The notes: generated from the letters alone by a model not told the origin. A DNA stretch of 64,000 nt from Anaerolineae bacterium (GCA_023382655.1 JAHDWK010000004.1:150538-214537), one strand, 5' to 3'; counted from the first letter of the stretch, positions 1-7,344 are shown. Numbers and translations: made by a program.

Positions 1-45
1 CAGGAACTCCAGCAACAACAAAGTGACGTAAAAAAAAAGCCTTAG
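1..45 (+). CDS. End of zero-frame upstream part of ChlD-type chelatase gene (partial)
   Basis: Frame 1 is open from the window edge and encodes a Gln-rich tail ending in KKKP before a TAG at 43-45. Gln/Pro/acidic linkers of this kind join the AAA+ and vWA halves of ChlD/BchD proteins, and the vWA half starts immediately downstream in another frame. I infer that this is the 3' end of the AAA+ part of the same gene. Stopping here would give a ChlI-like short product. Most of the coding sequence lies outside the window, so identity rests on context. Confidence 0.5.
   Translation, partial: QELQQQQSDVKKKP
33..39 (+). promoter_or_regulatory. Putative -1 programmed ribosomal frameshift heptamer (A AAA AAG)
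   Basis: In the zero frame the codons read GTA AAA AAA AAG CCT TAG. Bases 33-39 therefore form X-XXY-YYZ with the sequence A-AAA-AAG, the dnaX-type slippery heptamer. A -1 slip moves the ribosome into GCC TTA GAC TCT GAA ATG, which is open into the vWA reading frame. The zero frame stops two codons after the heptamer. A 6-bp GGGGCC (63-68)/GGCCCC (93-98) stem lies further downstream than usual and may be irrelevant. A sequencing error in the A9 run is the alternative. Confidence 0.6.
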
Positions 46-53
46 ACTCTGAA

Positions 54-983
54 ATGGGTGAAGGGGCCGAAACGCAGCAGCAAGCGGAAGCAGGCCCCCA
101 ACCCATCCCCCAATCCGCCCAGGACAGCAAATGGTGGGAGGGCGGCCAACAGGTAGCCTCTAAACAAGAATTCCAATCGCGCCGGCTGGATACGCAGCTA
201 GACCGGCTGACGCGCAATCGGGCCGGACGCCGTTCCCAGACCAAAACCGACCGTAAACGCGGCCATTATATTCGCGCCCGCCTGCCGCACGGCAAAGTGC
301 GTGACCTGGCTTTTGATGCCACTATGCGCGCCGCGGCCCCCTACCAGGTGCACCGCGACCGTTCCAAGATGGCACTGGCCCTGAAGAGGCAAGACCTGCG
401 TGAAAAAGTGCGGGTGCGCCGCCAGTCTAACCTCATCCTCTTTGTGGTAGATGCCAGTTGGAGCATGGCCGTCGCCGAGCGCATGGAAGCCACCAAAGGA
501 GCGATCATGTCGCTGCTGACAGATGCCTACCAGCGGCGGGATCGGGTGGGATTGATTGTTTTTAACAAAAACAATGCCAATCTGACACTGCCACCCACCA
601 ACTCCGTTTTGTTGGCCAAGAAGGCATTGGTGGATATTGCGGTGGGTGGCAAAACGCCGTTATCGGCCGGGCTGCTGCTGGCTTACGAGGTGTTTCGCAA
701 GGAAGAGTTGGTGCATCCTGATGTGATGCCGATGATGATTTTGCTGACGGATGGAGCCGGGAATGTGAGCATGTCGGACATGCCACCGCAGGTGGAAGCG
801 CACCAGATTGCCGACCACATCCGGGAGATTGGCGTGCGCTCCGTAGTGATCAACATGGAACACGCCGCCTTTGACCAGGGACTGGCGCGCCAGTTGGCCG
901 AACGGCTGGATGGCCCTTGCCATACGCTGGACGATTTGCGCGCCGAGACGCTCTACCGCGCCGTGTTGGACGAACTGGAATAG
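54..983 (+). CDS. chlD: Magnesium/cobalt chelatase medium subunit, vWA half (ChlD/BchD-type)
   Basis: The protein carries a C-terminal von Willebrand A domain. The MIDAS motif DASWSM lies near residues 132-137, the threonine loop GGKTPLSAGL near 197, and ILLTDGAGN near 228. The N-terminal 60 residues are a Gln/Pro-rich linker and a basic segment typical of ChlD. ChlD works with ChlI-type AAA+ and CobN/ChlH large subunits to insert Co or Mg into tetrapyrroles, and a corrinoid-dependent pathway nearby favours cobalt. The frame is open back to a TGA at 24-26. The ATG at 54 has no Shine-Dalgarno sequence, so the part is more likely reached by -1 frameshifting than by internal initiation. Confidence 0.85.
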   Translation: MGEGAETQQQAEAGPQPIPQSAQDSKWWEGGQQVASKQEFQSRRLDTQLDRLTRNRAGRRSQTKTDRKRGHYIRARLPHGKVRDLAFDATMRAAAPYQVHRDRSKMALALKRQDLREKVRVRRQSNLILFVVDASWSMAVAERMEATKGAIMSLLTDAYQRRDRVGLIVFNKNNANLTLPPTNSVLLAKKALVDIAVGGKTPLSAGLLLAYEVFRKEELVHPDVMPMMILLTDGAGNVSMSDMPPQVEAHQIADHIREIGVRSVVINMEHAAFDQGLARQLAERLDGPCHTLDDLRAETLYRAVLDELE

Positions 984-1048
984 GATCCGCGAAGGGACGC
1001 GAAGGCGCATGAAGACATGCGGGCGCGAAGGAAGAATGAATGGGGCGG

Positions 1049-1591
1049 TTAACCTTTTTCTGATCGTTGACTGATGGCGGCCTGCAACAACGCTTTTTGC
1101 CCTGTACTCAGGTTCAGTGTCAGGAGTTCTGCAATGGGGCAAAACCGGGCGGAGGCTACATACGGATCAGGTACGATGGCTGTTACATCATAACTTGTGG
1201 CTACGGCCGTATAGACCACCTGCACAAAATCGGGATAAGGATACGGGTAGCCGTCCGGTTTGGGGCTGAGGTGGTGAAAGTGGATGAATCCGAGGACGGC
1301 CGTGTTCCCCACCTGCCACCCCGTTTCTTCTAACAATTCCCGCTGCAAAGCCGTTTCCAGGCTCTCGCCCGGTTCACACCGGCCACCAGGAATGATATAC
1401 GGTTCGCCATTGTAATCTGTGATGACCATCACCTCTTCCCCCCGAAAAAGTATGGCCCGCACCGAAGACACGACCTCCTCTGGCGGCAGTTGCCCACTAA
1501 GATAAGTATGCTCACGAAGGTGCATCTGCCCCCAATCGGGCCATGTTTCAGCTATAGGTTCGTGTCGCTGCAAAAACCTGGTTAAACTCAT
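1049..1591 (-). CDS. Nudix hydrolase
   Basis: The 180-residue protein has a complete Nudix box at residues 70-92 (G70, E76, R84-E85, E88-E89, G91), so it should bind Mg and hydrolyse a nucleoside-diphosphate-linked substrate. The substrate cannot be told from sequence. A preceding beta strand with an arginine (SSVRAILFRG) and the following IHFHHLSPKPDGYP loop are family-typical. It lies convergent to chlD and 25 nt downstream of the EamA transporter on the same strand, so the two may be co-transcribed. A 5-bp-class ACGGCCGT octamer is embedded near 1300. Confidence 0.85.
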   Translation of the reverse strand: MSLTRFLQRHEPIAETWPDWGQMHLREHTYLSGQLPPEEVVSSVRAILFRGEEVMVITDYNGEPYIIPGGRCEPGESLETALQRELLEETGWQVGNTAVLGFIHFHHLSPKPDGYPYPYPDFVQVVYTAVATSYDVTAIVPDPYVASARFCPIAELLTLNLSTGQKALLQAAISQRSEKG

Positions 1592-1615
1592 CTTTGCTTC
1601 CTCACGTGCCTGAAC

Positions 1616-2527
1616 CTACAGCCGGAGCAGAGGCCGCCAGCGACGAGCCAGGGCCATGCTGAGCAGGATGAGCAGACCGCCAAGCCACTGCACGGCCGTC
1701 AGCCGTTCGTCTAAAAATAGATAAGACCAGATGACGGTCAGCAGCGTTTCTAGAGGGGCTAACAACGATATTTGCCCGCTGCCCAGGCGGCGTACCCCGG
1801 CAAAAAGCAGCAGCCGTGCCAGAAAGGTGGAGACCACCGCCAGCGCCAGGATGGATGCCCAACCAGAGGGGCTGGGATTTTGCCACGGCCGTCCCGCCAG
1901 CCACCAGGCGAGCAGGCACACGGCCGTGACCCCCATATTCACATACAGCGTCACCGTCCGCGCCCGGACGCCGGGCAAATACCACTGCACCATCACCAGA
2001 TGCAGCGAAACGGTGATGACCGTGATAAGAACCAGCGCCACGCCCACCATGTCTACATCCCCGCCTGGCCCAATGAGCAGATACACCCCGCCAATCCCTA
2101 ACGCCATCCGCGCCATATGGCGCTGGGTGATGCGCTCGCCGCGCAGCGTTAACAAACCCAATACCACCAACGGACTGAGGCTAAACAGCATGGAGGCAAT
2201 GGAAGCATCCAGCCGGGTTAGAGCGGCAAAAAAAGCGATAAACCCAATGCCATTGACGATGCCGGACAGCACGGCGATCAGCCCCAAGCGCCGTTCAATG
2301 CGCAATCGGTCAGGCGAAATTACCACAATAAAGCCGACCAGCAATGCCAAAGCAATGACCATCCGGCCAACGAGTACGGCCGTTGGCGCCAACCCCGCCA
2401 GAATCGCCCCCCGTGCAATGGGCGGGGCCACACTGAAACAGATCGTGGACACAATGGCGATGATCCAACCAAGTGTGAGGGGGGATACGGCCGTACCAAC
2501 CCCATACTTTGTCGCCCAATTTTTCAT
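1616..2527 (-). CDS. EamA/DMT-superfamily transporter
   Basis: The 303-residue protein is almost entirely hydrophobic, with about ten predicted membrane helices arranged as two EamA repeats. Each repeat ends with the characteristic pattern (SPLVVLGLLTLRGERIT in the first half, APLETLLTVIWSYLFLDERL in the second). It is an inner-membrane drug/metabolite exporter of unknown substrate. It is transcribed away from the MazEF-type pair, sharing a 77-bp divergent spacer. The start at 2527 gives the expected family length. Confidence 0.85.
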   Translation of the reverse strand: MKNWATKYGVGTAVSPLTLGWIIAIVSTICFSVAPPIARGAILAGLAPTAVLVGRMVIALALLVGFIVVISPDRLRIERRLGLIAVLSGIVNGIGFIAFFAALTRLDASIASMLFSLSPLVVLGLLTLRGERITQRHMARMALGIGGVYLLIGPGGDVDMVGVALVLITVITVSLHLVMVQWYLPGVRARTVTLYVNMGVTAVCLLAWWLAGRPWQNPSPSGWASILALAVVSTFLARLLLFAGVRRLGSGQISLLAPLETLLTVIWSYLFLDERLTAVQWLGGLLILLSMALARRWRPLLRL

Positions 2528-2536
2528 ATGTTTGTC

Positions 2537-2555
2537 CGTATTGGAAATACGTATT
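2537..2555. promoter_or_regulatory. Palindromic operator candidate inside the mazEF promoter
   Basis: CGTATT (2537-2542) and AATACG (2546-2551) form an inverted pair, and AATACGTATT (2546-2555) is itself a perfect palindrome. These half sites overlap the -35 box and the spacer. That placement suits repression by the ribbon-helix-helix antitoxin encoded immediately downstream, as is usual for type II toxin-antitoxin operons. Confidence 0.5.
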
Positions 2556-2569
2556 CTTCACCTTATAAT
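2541..2569 (+). promoter_or_regulatory. Sigma70-type promoter of the mazEF-like operon
   Basis: TTGGAA at 2541-2546 and a perfect TATAAT at 2564-2569 are separated by exactly 17 bp. A strong RBS (AAAGGAGA, 2591-2598) follows before the ATG at 2605. This is the best consensus-like promoter in the window. Confidence 0.75.
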
Positions 2570-2604
2570 ATCTACTACTTATTGAGAGCGAAAGGAGATG
2601 TCCG

Positions 2605-2904
2605 ATGGCTACTACTGAAAAAGTAACCCTGACGCTGCCGAGCGAATTGATGCAAACAATGCGCGATTTTGTGCCTCCGCGTGGCCAAAGTAAATTCGTG
2701 GCCGAAGCTATTGAGTATTTCATTGAAGTGAAACAGCGGCAACTTTTACGTGAAGAGCTAATAGTGGGTTATCAGGTTACGGCCGAACAGAGCATAAATA
2801 TAACAAAAGATTGGGAGTCATTAGACGACGAAGCATGGCTTTTACATGTACCACCTTACGCAGGGGAGGAGCCGGCGCATGGCCCAGCAGATCAAGAGGG
2901 GTGA
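2605..2904 (+). CDS. Ribbon-helix-helix antitoxin (MazE/VapB-like)
   Basis: The first 45 residues show a ribbon-helix-helix pattern: a short beta strand (KVTLTLPSELM) followed by two helices (FVAEAIEYFIEVKQ). This is a DNA-binding dimer fold common in antitoxins. The acidic, Trp-containing C-terminal tail would be the toxin-neutralising segment. The gene starts behind a strong RBS and promoter, and its last 26 nt overlap the toxin gene, so translation is probably coupled. By analogy it neutralises the MazF-like product and represses the operon. Confidence 0.8.
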   Translation: MATTEKVTLTLPSELMQTMRDFVPPRGQSKFVAEAIEYFIEVKQRQLLREELIVGYQVTAEQSINITKDWESLDDEAWLLHVPPYAGEEPAHGPADQEG

Positions 2905-3232
2905 TATTTTCTCGGTGGACTTCGAGCCGGTGCGAGGTTCAGAACAAGGCAAAGTTCGCCCGGCTTTGGTCATCCAGAATGACATTGGCAACCAGTTCAG
3001 TCCAACGATTATTGTCGCACCGATTGCTTCCGGTGAAGAGGCAAAATTTCGCGTCAATGTCGAAGTGAAAGCGCCTGAAGGCAACCTGACCAACAATTCG
3101 CTAATTCTCCTAAACCAGATACGTACCATTGATCGCTCCCGTCTGGGGCGGTATTGGGGTAGTGTAACGCCGCAAACGATGCATAAAGTTGATGAGGCTA
3201 TCAAAATCAGTCTTGGTCTGATTCGGCTTTAA
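2879..3232 (+). CDS. MazF/PemK-family endoribonuclease toxin
   Basis: The 117-residue protein is a full MazF/PemK domain. It begins with RGDIFSVDFEPVRGSEQGKVRP, with the conserved GSEQGKxRPALVIQND core, followed by PTIIVAPI and the LLNQIRTIDRSRLG segment. These proteins cleave mRNA at short sequence motifs. I chose the ATG at 2879 because it has a GGGGAGGA RBS at 2862-2869 and starts at the family position. An upstream in-frame ATG at 2846 would add 11 unrelated residues. The stop overlaps the end of the convergent DUF1638 gene by 4 nt. Confidence 0.9.
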   Translation: MAQQIKRGDIFSVDFEPVRGSEQGKVRPALVIQNDIGNQFSPTIIVAPIASGEEAKFRVNVEVKAPEGNLTNNSLILLNQIRTIDRSRLGRYWGSVTPQTMHKVDEAIKISLGLIRL

Positions 3233-3807
3233 GCCATCATCTCTACCAGGCGTTCCTCAAGCAAACCGTAGCCAGTGACGCGGATTTCTAACGGCAGCCC
3301 TAAATACTCTGAAATTTGCCTGGATTTTGCTGCCAGTTCTGATTCTTCATTTTGTACCAGATAAACCAGCCGTTTGTAGTGGCGAAAATACTCCTCCTTC
3401 AATTCTGGGAAACGATCCAGCCCTAACCCCTTCATCACCGTGCCATTAAAGCCGCGCACCAGAAAATCGGTGAGGAAAAATGTACCCGGTTCTTCCTCCA
3501 TCAAATCGTGGAATAGTTGGCCGCCGTACATTTCGTAGCAGTGTGGGCCGTCTATGCGCTCCAGGCTATGCCGCGCCAGCATCTCATCCAGCGCCCCCCG
3601 CGAGCCACAGTCGCCAAACACCACAATCGCCCGGTCAAACCGCGCCTTGATTTCCAGAAACCGTTTTTCTACGTCCGGGGCAATACGTTCGGGGAACATG
3701 TGGTCAATGGCCGGAATGCCAAATACCTCGGCATCCCAACCGTGCTTTTGCACGATGTCCAATACTTCCCGCGCCAGTGCGCCGCAGATGATGAGGGCTA
3801 TAGTCAT
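3229..3807 (-). CDS. DUF1638 domain protein
   Basis: The 192-residue protein has the DUF1638 signature: an N-terminal LIICGALAREVLDI strand-turn, a central VVFGDCGSRGALDEML motif, and a downstream GPHCYEMYGG. Cysteines in CGA, GDCG and PHC recur in the family. The function is uncharacterised. Family members are often found next to corrinoid-dependent methyltransferase genes, and this window contains such a system 5 kb away, so a role in methylamine/betaine metabolism is inferred only from association. Confidence 0.8.
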   Translation of the reverse strand: MTIALIICGALAREVLDIVQKHGWDAEVFGIPAIDHMFPERIAPDVEKRFLEIKARFDRAIVVFGDCGSRGALDEMLARHSLERIDGPHCYEMYGGQLFHDLMEEEPGTFFLTDFLVRGFNGTVMKGLGLDRFPELKEEYFRHYKRLVYLVQNEESELAAKSRQISEYLGLPLEIRVTGYGLLEERLVEMMA

Positions 3808-3852
3808 AAATAGATACGCGGATTTGACGGATGAGACGGATTTTCACGGATG
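3805..3852. repeat. Single-arm intergenic repeat (CGGATT word family)
   Basis: The spacer contains GATACGCGGATTTGACGG followed by GAGACGGATTTTCACGGATG. It matches one arm of the two-armed hairpins at 14129-14216 and 51490-51592. It runs into the 3' end of the DinB gene, whose last codons come from the repeat. Confidence 0.6.
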
Positions 3853-4344
3853 AAAAAATCTGTAATTGTCCGGTTGATCCGCGTGAGTCAGGTGTTTAGT
3901 TTTTGTTTCGATTATCTGGTTGAGATGAACGGTGTCATGATCTACCAGGAATTGGACAAGGGCGCGGAGGTTCATGCTGCCTCTGGTGGGGTGAATGCCG
4001 GTGCGCTGCCAATCGCCCGCTTTTAATCCTTGCAAATAGACCAACGTCGTCTGCCGCGCCAGCCGGAAATTTGCCAACATTGTGGTTAGCGATTGGTTCA
4101 GATCATGCAAAGAAGGGTCGGGATAGATTGGGGAGATAGACGGCCGTTCACCCTCCACCACTAATTTCAGTCGCGCCAATGATAACTTCTCCACCAACGC
4201 CAGATGGCATAACAGATCGGCAATGCTCCATTCATCAGAGGTGGGGCGCTGGGTGAGAACGGCGCTATCCAATCCCTTCACCAGCCGTTCTAAATCGGCC
4301 GGGGTGGCGGCCAGGGCATCTAGTAATACTTGCCGTTTGCTCAT
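3844..4344 (-). CDS. DinB/YfiT-family putative metalloenzyme
   Basis: The 166-residue four-helix-bundle protein shows the DinB-like pattern: an early EWSIADLLCHLALVE segment with the first metal-binding histidine, and a late HDTVHLNQI segment supplying two further histidines (HxxxH). Such proteins use a His triad to bind a divalent metal, and many are thiol (bacillithiol or mycothiol) transferases. The substrate is unknown. I use the ATG at 4344 (MSKRQ) because the upstream extension translates only an inverted repeat. The C-terminus is encoded by a dispersed repeat. Confidence 0.8.
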   Translation of the reverse strand: MSKRQVLLDALAATPADLERLVKGLDSAVLTQRPTSDEWSIADLLCHLALVEKLSLARLKLVVEGERPSISPIYPDPSLHDLNQSLTTMLANFRLARQTTLVYLQGLKAGDWQRTGIHPTRGSMNLRALVQFLVDHDTVHLNQIIETKTKHLTHADQPDNYRFFHP

Positions 4345-4360
4345 AAGAGATGTTGGACAA

Positions 4361-4427
4361 GAAGTGCCAGGCACAGGGCGCAAAGCCTGGAAATGACCAA
4401 TGTGTTGTGCCCTGTGCCTGGCACTTC
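4361..4427. repeat. Inverted repeat (GTGCCAGGCAC family)
   Basis: Perfect 19-bp arms at 4361-4379 and 4409-4427, beginning GAAGTGCCAGGCAC and ending TGCCTGGCACTTC, enclose a 29-nt loop. The arm is internally palindromic (TGCCAGGCA). The same word recurs at 13090-13121 and 34257-34320. It separates the dehydratase-like gene from the DinB gene. Confidence 0.85.
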
Positions 4428-4430
4428 TAA

Positions 4431-5966
4431 CTATTCGACTGTTGCAAAAACGCGGGCAAAATAGCCTTCCATCAGTTCATTCAACTCCTGGCGTACACCT
4501 TCTGACAGGTCAATGCCCGCCAGCCGCTGCGCCAACTGCTGCTTGAACTCCAACTGCATTTGCCGGTAAATCTGGATGCGCTGTGCTTGCGGCGAGCCGG
4601 CGCCATGCATGGATTCGGTCAGGTAGCCGACGGCGTTGCGGCCCAACGTCATATTTTCAATCAGGCGCAGGATGCGCAGCCGGTGTTCGGTGGGCACATC
4701 GGCCCGCCCTTTCAGGTATTTTTCCAGCAGCGGCCCCAGTTCTTCGTGTCGGAAATCGGCTTCGGAGGGCATTGTTACCATCAGCCCACCGGCAATGTCT
4801 TGCGCCAGGCGGCTGATCTCATAAGGGAAGCGGGTGACGTGGTGTTTGCACACATTCGCCAGCATATCGTCGCAAATGTACGCGCCGGACTTGGTGGCGG
4901 TGCTTTGGTAGGAGGCGGCAATGCCGGTGGCGTAGATGGTTTCGTTCAGGTGGGTCATCTCTACCAGCTTGTCCCGGATGTGGGAGGCGTGAGCCACGCC
5001 GTTGTATTCGGCGGCCGTCGCCGCCGCGCCAATCAGCACATCACCTACGCCGCTCTTGCAGACGTAGCTGCGGCGGTGGTAACAGGTGAAGCGTTCCACC
5101 AGCATGGCCGCAAATTCCGTTTCCCCATCCATGAAAATGAGGTCATTGGGGATGAACACGTCGTCAAAGATGATCATTGCTTCCTGCCCGCCATACTGGC
5201 TGTTGCCCGTGTCCAGGGTGCCGGGTTCCAGACTGCGTGTATCACAGGATTGACGGCCGTACACATACGTAATGCCCGCCGCCGTCACCGGAATCGCCCC
5301 CACGATGGCGTAGTCGCGGTCGGCCTGGCTGAGGCGCATGGTGGGCATGACGATGAGCCAGTGCGAGTTGAGGCAGCCGGTCTGGTGCGCTTTGGCCCCA
5401 CGAATGAAGACGCCGTCGGCGGTGCGGCGGCTGATGTGAACGTAGAGGTCGGGGTCGGCCTGCTGGTGGGGGGCCAGGCTGCGGTCGCCTTTCACGTCGG
5501 TCATGGCCCCGCCGATGACCAGGTTTTGCCGCTGCATCTGTGTCAGGAATGTTTTGAAGCGGGCGTGGTAGATTGTGCCGTGCTGCTCGTCCATTTCGTA
5601 GGTGACGGAGTACAGGGAATTGAGAGCATCCATGCCCACGCAGCGTTGGAAACAGGTGCCGGTGAGCTGGCCCAGCCGCCGCTGCATCTTGTTCTGGTGG
5701 ACGACATCCTCGACGCTGGTGGCAATGTGCAGGAAGCGATTGACGGGTTGGCCGGTGAAGGGGGACACGGCCGTGCCCAATTCCGGCTGCTGGCAGGCGA
5801 GATCATACGTCTCCGCCACCGCGTTAATCGAAGGGCGAATCAGGGGATGGTCTACCGGCTCGGCGACCAGCTCGCCAAACAGGTACACCTGCAAGCCCCG
5901 CCCGCGCAGGCTGTCAATGTATTCTGCGCCGGTGGTGATGGGGGGTATCTCGTTTGCTTGACTCAT
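4431..5966 (-). CDS. 4-hydroxybutyryl-CoA dehydratase/HpaB-family flavoprotein
   Basis: The 511-residue protein aligns by motif with the HpaB/AbfD acyl-CoA dehydrogenase-fold family: an N-terminal YIDSLRGRGLQVYLFGE start, KGDRS near 159-163, and an ISRRTADGVFIRGAKAHQTG substrate loop. It retains cysteines C105 and C109 in CFQRC, matching the C-x3-C [4Fe-4S] ligands of 4-hydroxybutyryl-CoA dehydratase, plus H297 and C303. That favours a ketyl-radical dehydratase over an FADH2 monooxygenase. The H-x5-C spacing is one residue shorter than the H-x6-C I recall for AbfD. Its substrate could be 4-hydroxybutyryl-CoA or another 4-hydroxyacyl-CoA. Confidence 0.8.
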   Translation of the reverse strand: MSQANEIPPITTGAEYIDSLRGRGLQVYLFGELVAEPVDHPLIRPSINAVAETYDLACQQPELGTAVSPFTGQPVNRFLHIATSVEDVVHQNKMQRRLGQLTGTCFQRCVGMDALNSLYSVTYEMDEQHGTIYHARFKTFLTQMQRQNLVIGGAMTDVKGDRSLAPHQQADPDLYVHISRRTADGVFIRGAKAHQTGCLNSHWLIVMPTMRLSQADRDYAIVGAIPVTAAGITYVYGRQSCDTRSLEPGTLDTGNSQYGGQEAMIIFDDVFIPNDLIFMDGETEFAAMLVERFTCYHRRSYVCKSGVGDVLIGAAATAAEYNGVAHASHIRDKLVEMTHLNETIYATGIAASYQSTATKSGAYICDDMLANVCKHHVTRFPYEISRLAQDIAGGLMVTMPSEADFRHEELGPLLEKYLKGRADVPTEHRLRILRLIENMTLGRNAVGYLTESMHGAGSPQAQRIQIYRQMQLEFKQQLAQRLAGIDLSEGVRQELNELMEGYFARVFATVE

Positions 5967-5978
5967 GCTCTTCCTCCG

Positions 5979-6407
5979 TCAGACATTCGATGCAGTGATC
6001 AAAGCCTCTATTTCCTGGATGATTTGTGGCAAATTGGGAGTGGTAAAACTCAGCCCAGGAGCAGGAATGCGATTCCGTTTGATGTTTGGTGGTACATGTT
6101 TGTGGTGGGGATGGGTGGATGCCAACGTCGGATCATTGGGATGCGGAAAATCATCGTACCAGTACAGGCGCTCGGCATTCCGATAAACTTCATAGCCATA
6201 TGAAGTGATGCGCTGATCGTCAAAATCGAGTTCCTCACGCATACGCAGGCGGAAGCCATTGGCAAAGAACAGTTCTCCCTCGGCAACGGCCGTGTAAGGG
6301 CTATCTGACCACACTGTGATCGTGGAGCGTTCAACAAGTGGCCGATTCTGTAGCTCTGCCACAAGCTGGCTGTATTCTTTGAGGGAACGAAGCGGCTTGC
6401 TTGCCAT
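5979..6407 (-). CDS. TumE-like (DUF6516) toxin-family protein
   Basis: The 142-residue protein resembles the TumE/DUF6516 group of type II toxins. It has an N-terminal helix ([12 protein letters not shown]), a strand ending in a [22 protein letters not shown] core, and [36 protein letters not shown] near residue 100 is a His-rich segment characteristic of the group. The start codon directly abuts the stop of the upstream small gene at 6408, a two-gene arrangement expected of a toxin-antitoxin module. Identification is by remembered family pattern only. Confidence 0.65.
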   Translation of the reverse strand: MASKPLRSLKEYSQLVAELQNRPLVERSTITVWSDSPYTAVAEGELFFANGFRLRMREELDFDDQRITSYGYEVYRNAERLYWYDDFPHPNDPTLASTHPHHKHVPPNIKRNRIPAPGLSFTTPNLPQIIQEIEALITASNV

Positions 6408-6677
6408 CTAGTAAGCAGGTTGGAAGCGTAGGGATTCTGTAATATCCAGCTCTTTGAGTTGGGCGTCATACTTTTCTTTACGTCGTTGCCAGGTCTCATA
6501 AATGCCCTTCCACCGGCTGAAGTCTATGCGCGTTTCGTCGTATTCGTCATACTCCTCAAACTGTCCGCTCATCAGCGCGTTGTAGAAATCCTCACTCAGA
6601 ATGCCGTACTTTTCCTCGTAAGAAGCCAATCGCCGCTCCAGGATTTTCATTTCAACCACAAGCTCATGTAATTGCAT
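6408..6677 (-). CDS. Small coiled-coil protein, putative antitoxin partner of TumE-like toxin
   Basis: The 89-residue, charged, strongly helical protein begins with a leucine-rich heptad segment (HELVVEMKILERRLASYEEKYG) and has an acidic middle (EEYDEYDET). It immediately precedes the TumE-like gene with no spacer. The C-terminus contains a second helix (WQRRKEKYDAQLKEL). Similar small helical proteins accompany DUF6516 toxins, so I infer an antitoxin role. No DNA-binding motif is obvious. Confidence 0.6.
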   Translation of the reverse strand: MQLHELVVEMKILERRLASYEEKYGILSEDFYNALMSGQFEEYDEYDETRIDFSRWKGIYETWQRRKEKYDAQLKELDITESLRFQPAY

Positions 6678-6716
6678 AGTCGTTCCTTATTGCTAATTCT
6701 ATTCCTAGCAATATAG

Positions 6717-7073
6717 TTAATAACTTTCTGGTGGACGTTTTATATGCGGTGGTTGACCACCAATTGGGGTAGAAATAATATTTACATAGTTGGGATTGTA
6801 ATGATAGATCATTCTTCTACATTGATCTAAAAACCTCTCATTGTTGCCATGAGCGAGACGCCACGCTATAGAGATCTGGTTTCTTGTTAAGTGCTGAAAA
6901 TAGGTAGGATAATTCTTCTTCAACCATTTTTCAGGTTCACTTCTCGCAGGTCGTAATCGTGGCTTGGCAGACTTTGCAATTCTTTCCTTTTTTGCCTCCC
7001 ATTCCATCTTACTTTGCTTGCTTTGCTTTTGAATTCTCTTTTTCTTTTTCTGATTATTGTTTTTCTTTTGCAT
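6717..7073 (-). CDS. Lysine-rich hypothetical protein
   Basis: I do not recognise this protein. From the ATG at 7073 it begins with a very basic Lys/Gln/Asn run (MQKKNNNQKKKKRIQK), followed by a predicted helix-turn segment with RNQISIAWRLAHGNNERFLDQCRRM and a Pro/Gly tail. The DNA here is clearly AT-richer than its neighbours and lacks the ACGGCCGT octamer, suggesting acquisition. The longer reading frame to 7214 runs through an inverted repeat and is unlikely to be the real start. The basic N-terminus could bind nucleic acid. Confidence 0.4.
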   Translation of the reverse strand: MQKKNNNQKKKKRIQKQSKQSKMEWEAKKERIAKSAKPRLRPARSEPEKWLKKNYPTYFQHLTRNQISIAWRLAHGNNERFLDQCRRMIYHYNPNYVNIISTPIGGQPPHIKRPPESY

Positions 7074-7143
7074 ACGATCCGCCTTTTGCCATTTTCTAGC
7101 ACTAGCTATCAGAGCAATTATTTTCGAAGTAGTGAACCCAAGT

Positions 7144-7225
7144 AGGACTTTCGCTCCGCTCAGGCGGTTTCCGACCGTGCTTGAGTCGCTCGGTCTGGAG
7201 ACCAGCGACAGCAAGCGAAAGTCCT
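7144..7225. repeat. 82-bp element bounded by 12-bp inverted repeats
   Basis: AGGACTTTCGCT (7144-7155) and its perfect complement AGCGAAAGTCCT (7214-7225) flank a GC-richer interior within AT-rich DNA. It could be a large hairpin or a miniature non-autonomous mobile element. No target-site duplication is obvious. The 7074-7441 spacer also holds a promoter (7300-7328) and a GCAAAG-word hairpin. Confidence 0.6.
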
Positions 7226-7299
7226 GCCAAGAATACTTCGGCTATTATCGCATATATCTAGCGGATTTTGGTGGGTAGATAGCTTCTCTTATCAAAAAT

Positions 7300-7328
7300 T
7301 TGGCATACCAACAATATATTTGTAATAT
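7300..7328 (+). promoter_or_regulatory. Putative promoter of the betaine cluster
   Basis: TTGGCA (7300-7305) and TAATAT (7323-7328) are 17 bp apart in AT-rich DNA, with a TG directly before the -10. This is the likely start of the plus-strand cluster led by the GntR regulator at 7442. Confidence 0.45.
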
Positions 7329-7344
7329 ATCAGACATTATCAAC

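Noticed and set aside
1731..2585. 284-codon plus-strand frame across the EamA gene
   Set aside because: Its product is Ser/Thr/Arg-rich with no domain, and the minus-strand frame is a typical ten-helix transporter.
4560..6203. 547-codon plus-strand open frame opposite the dehydratase-like gene
   Set aside because: It is the antisense of a well-supported HpaB/AbfD-family gene, with no recognisable domain and high His/Gly content typical of shadow frames.
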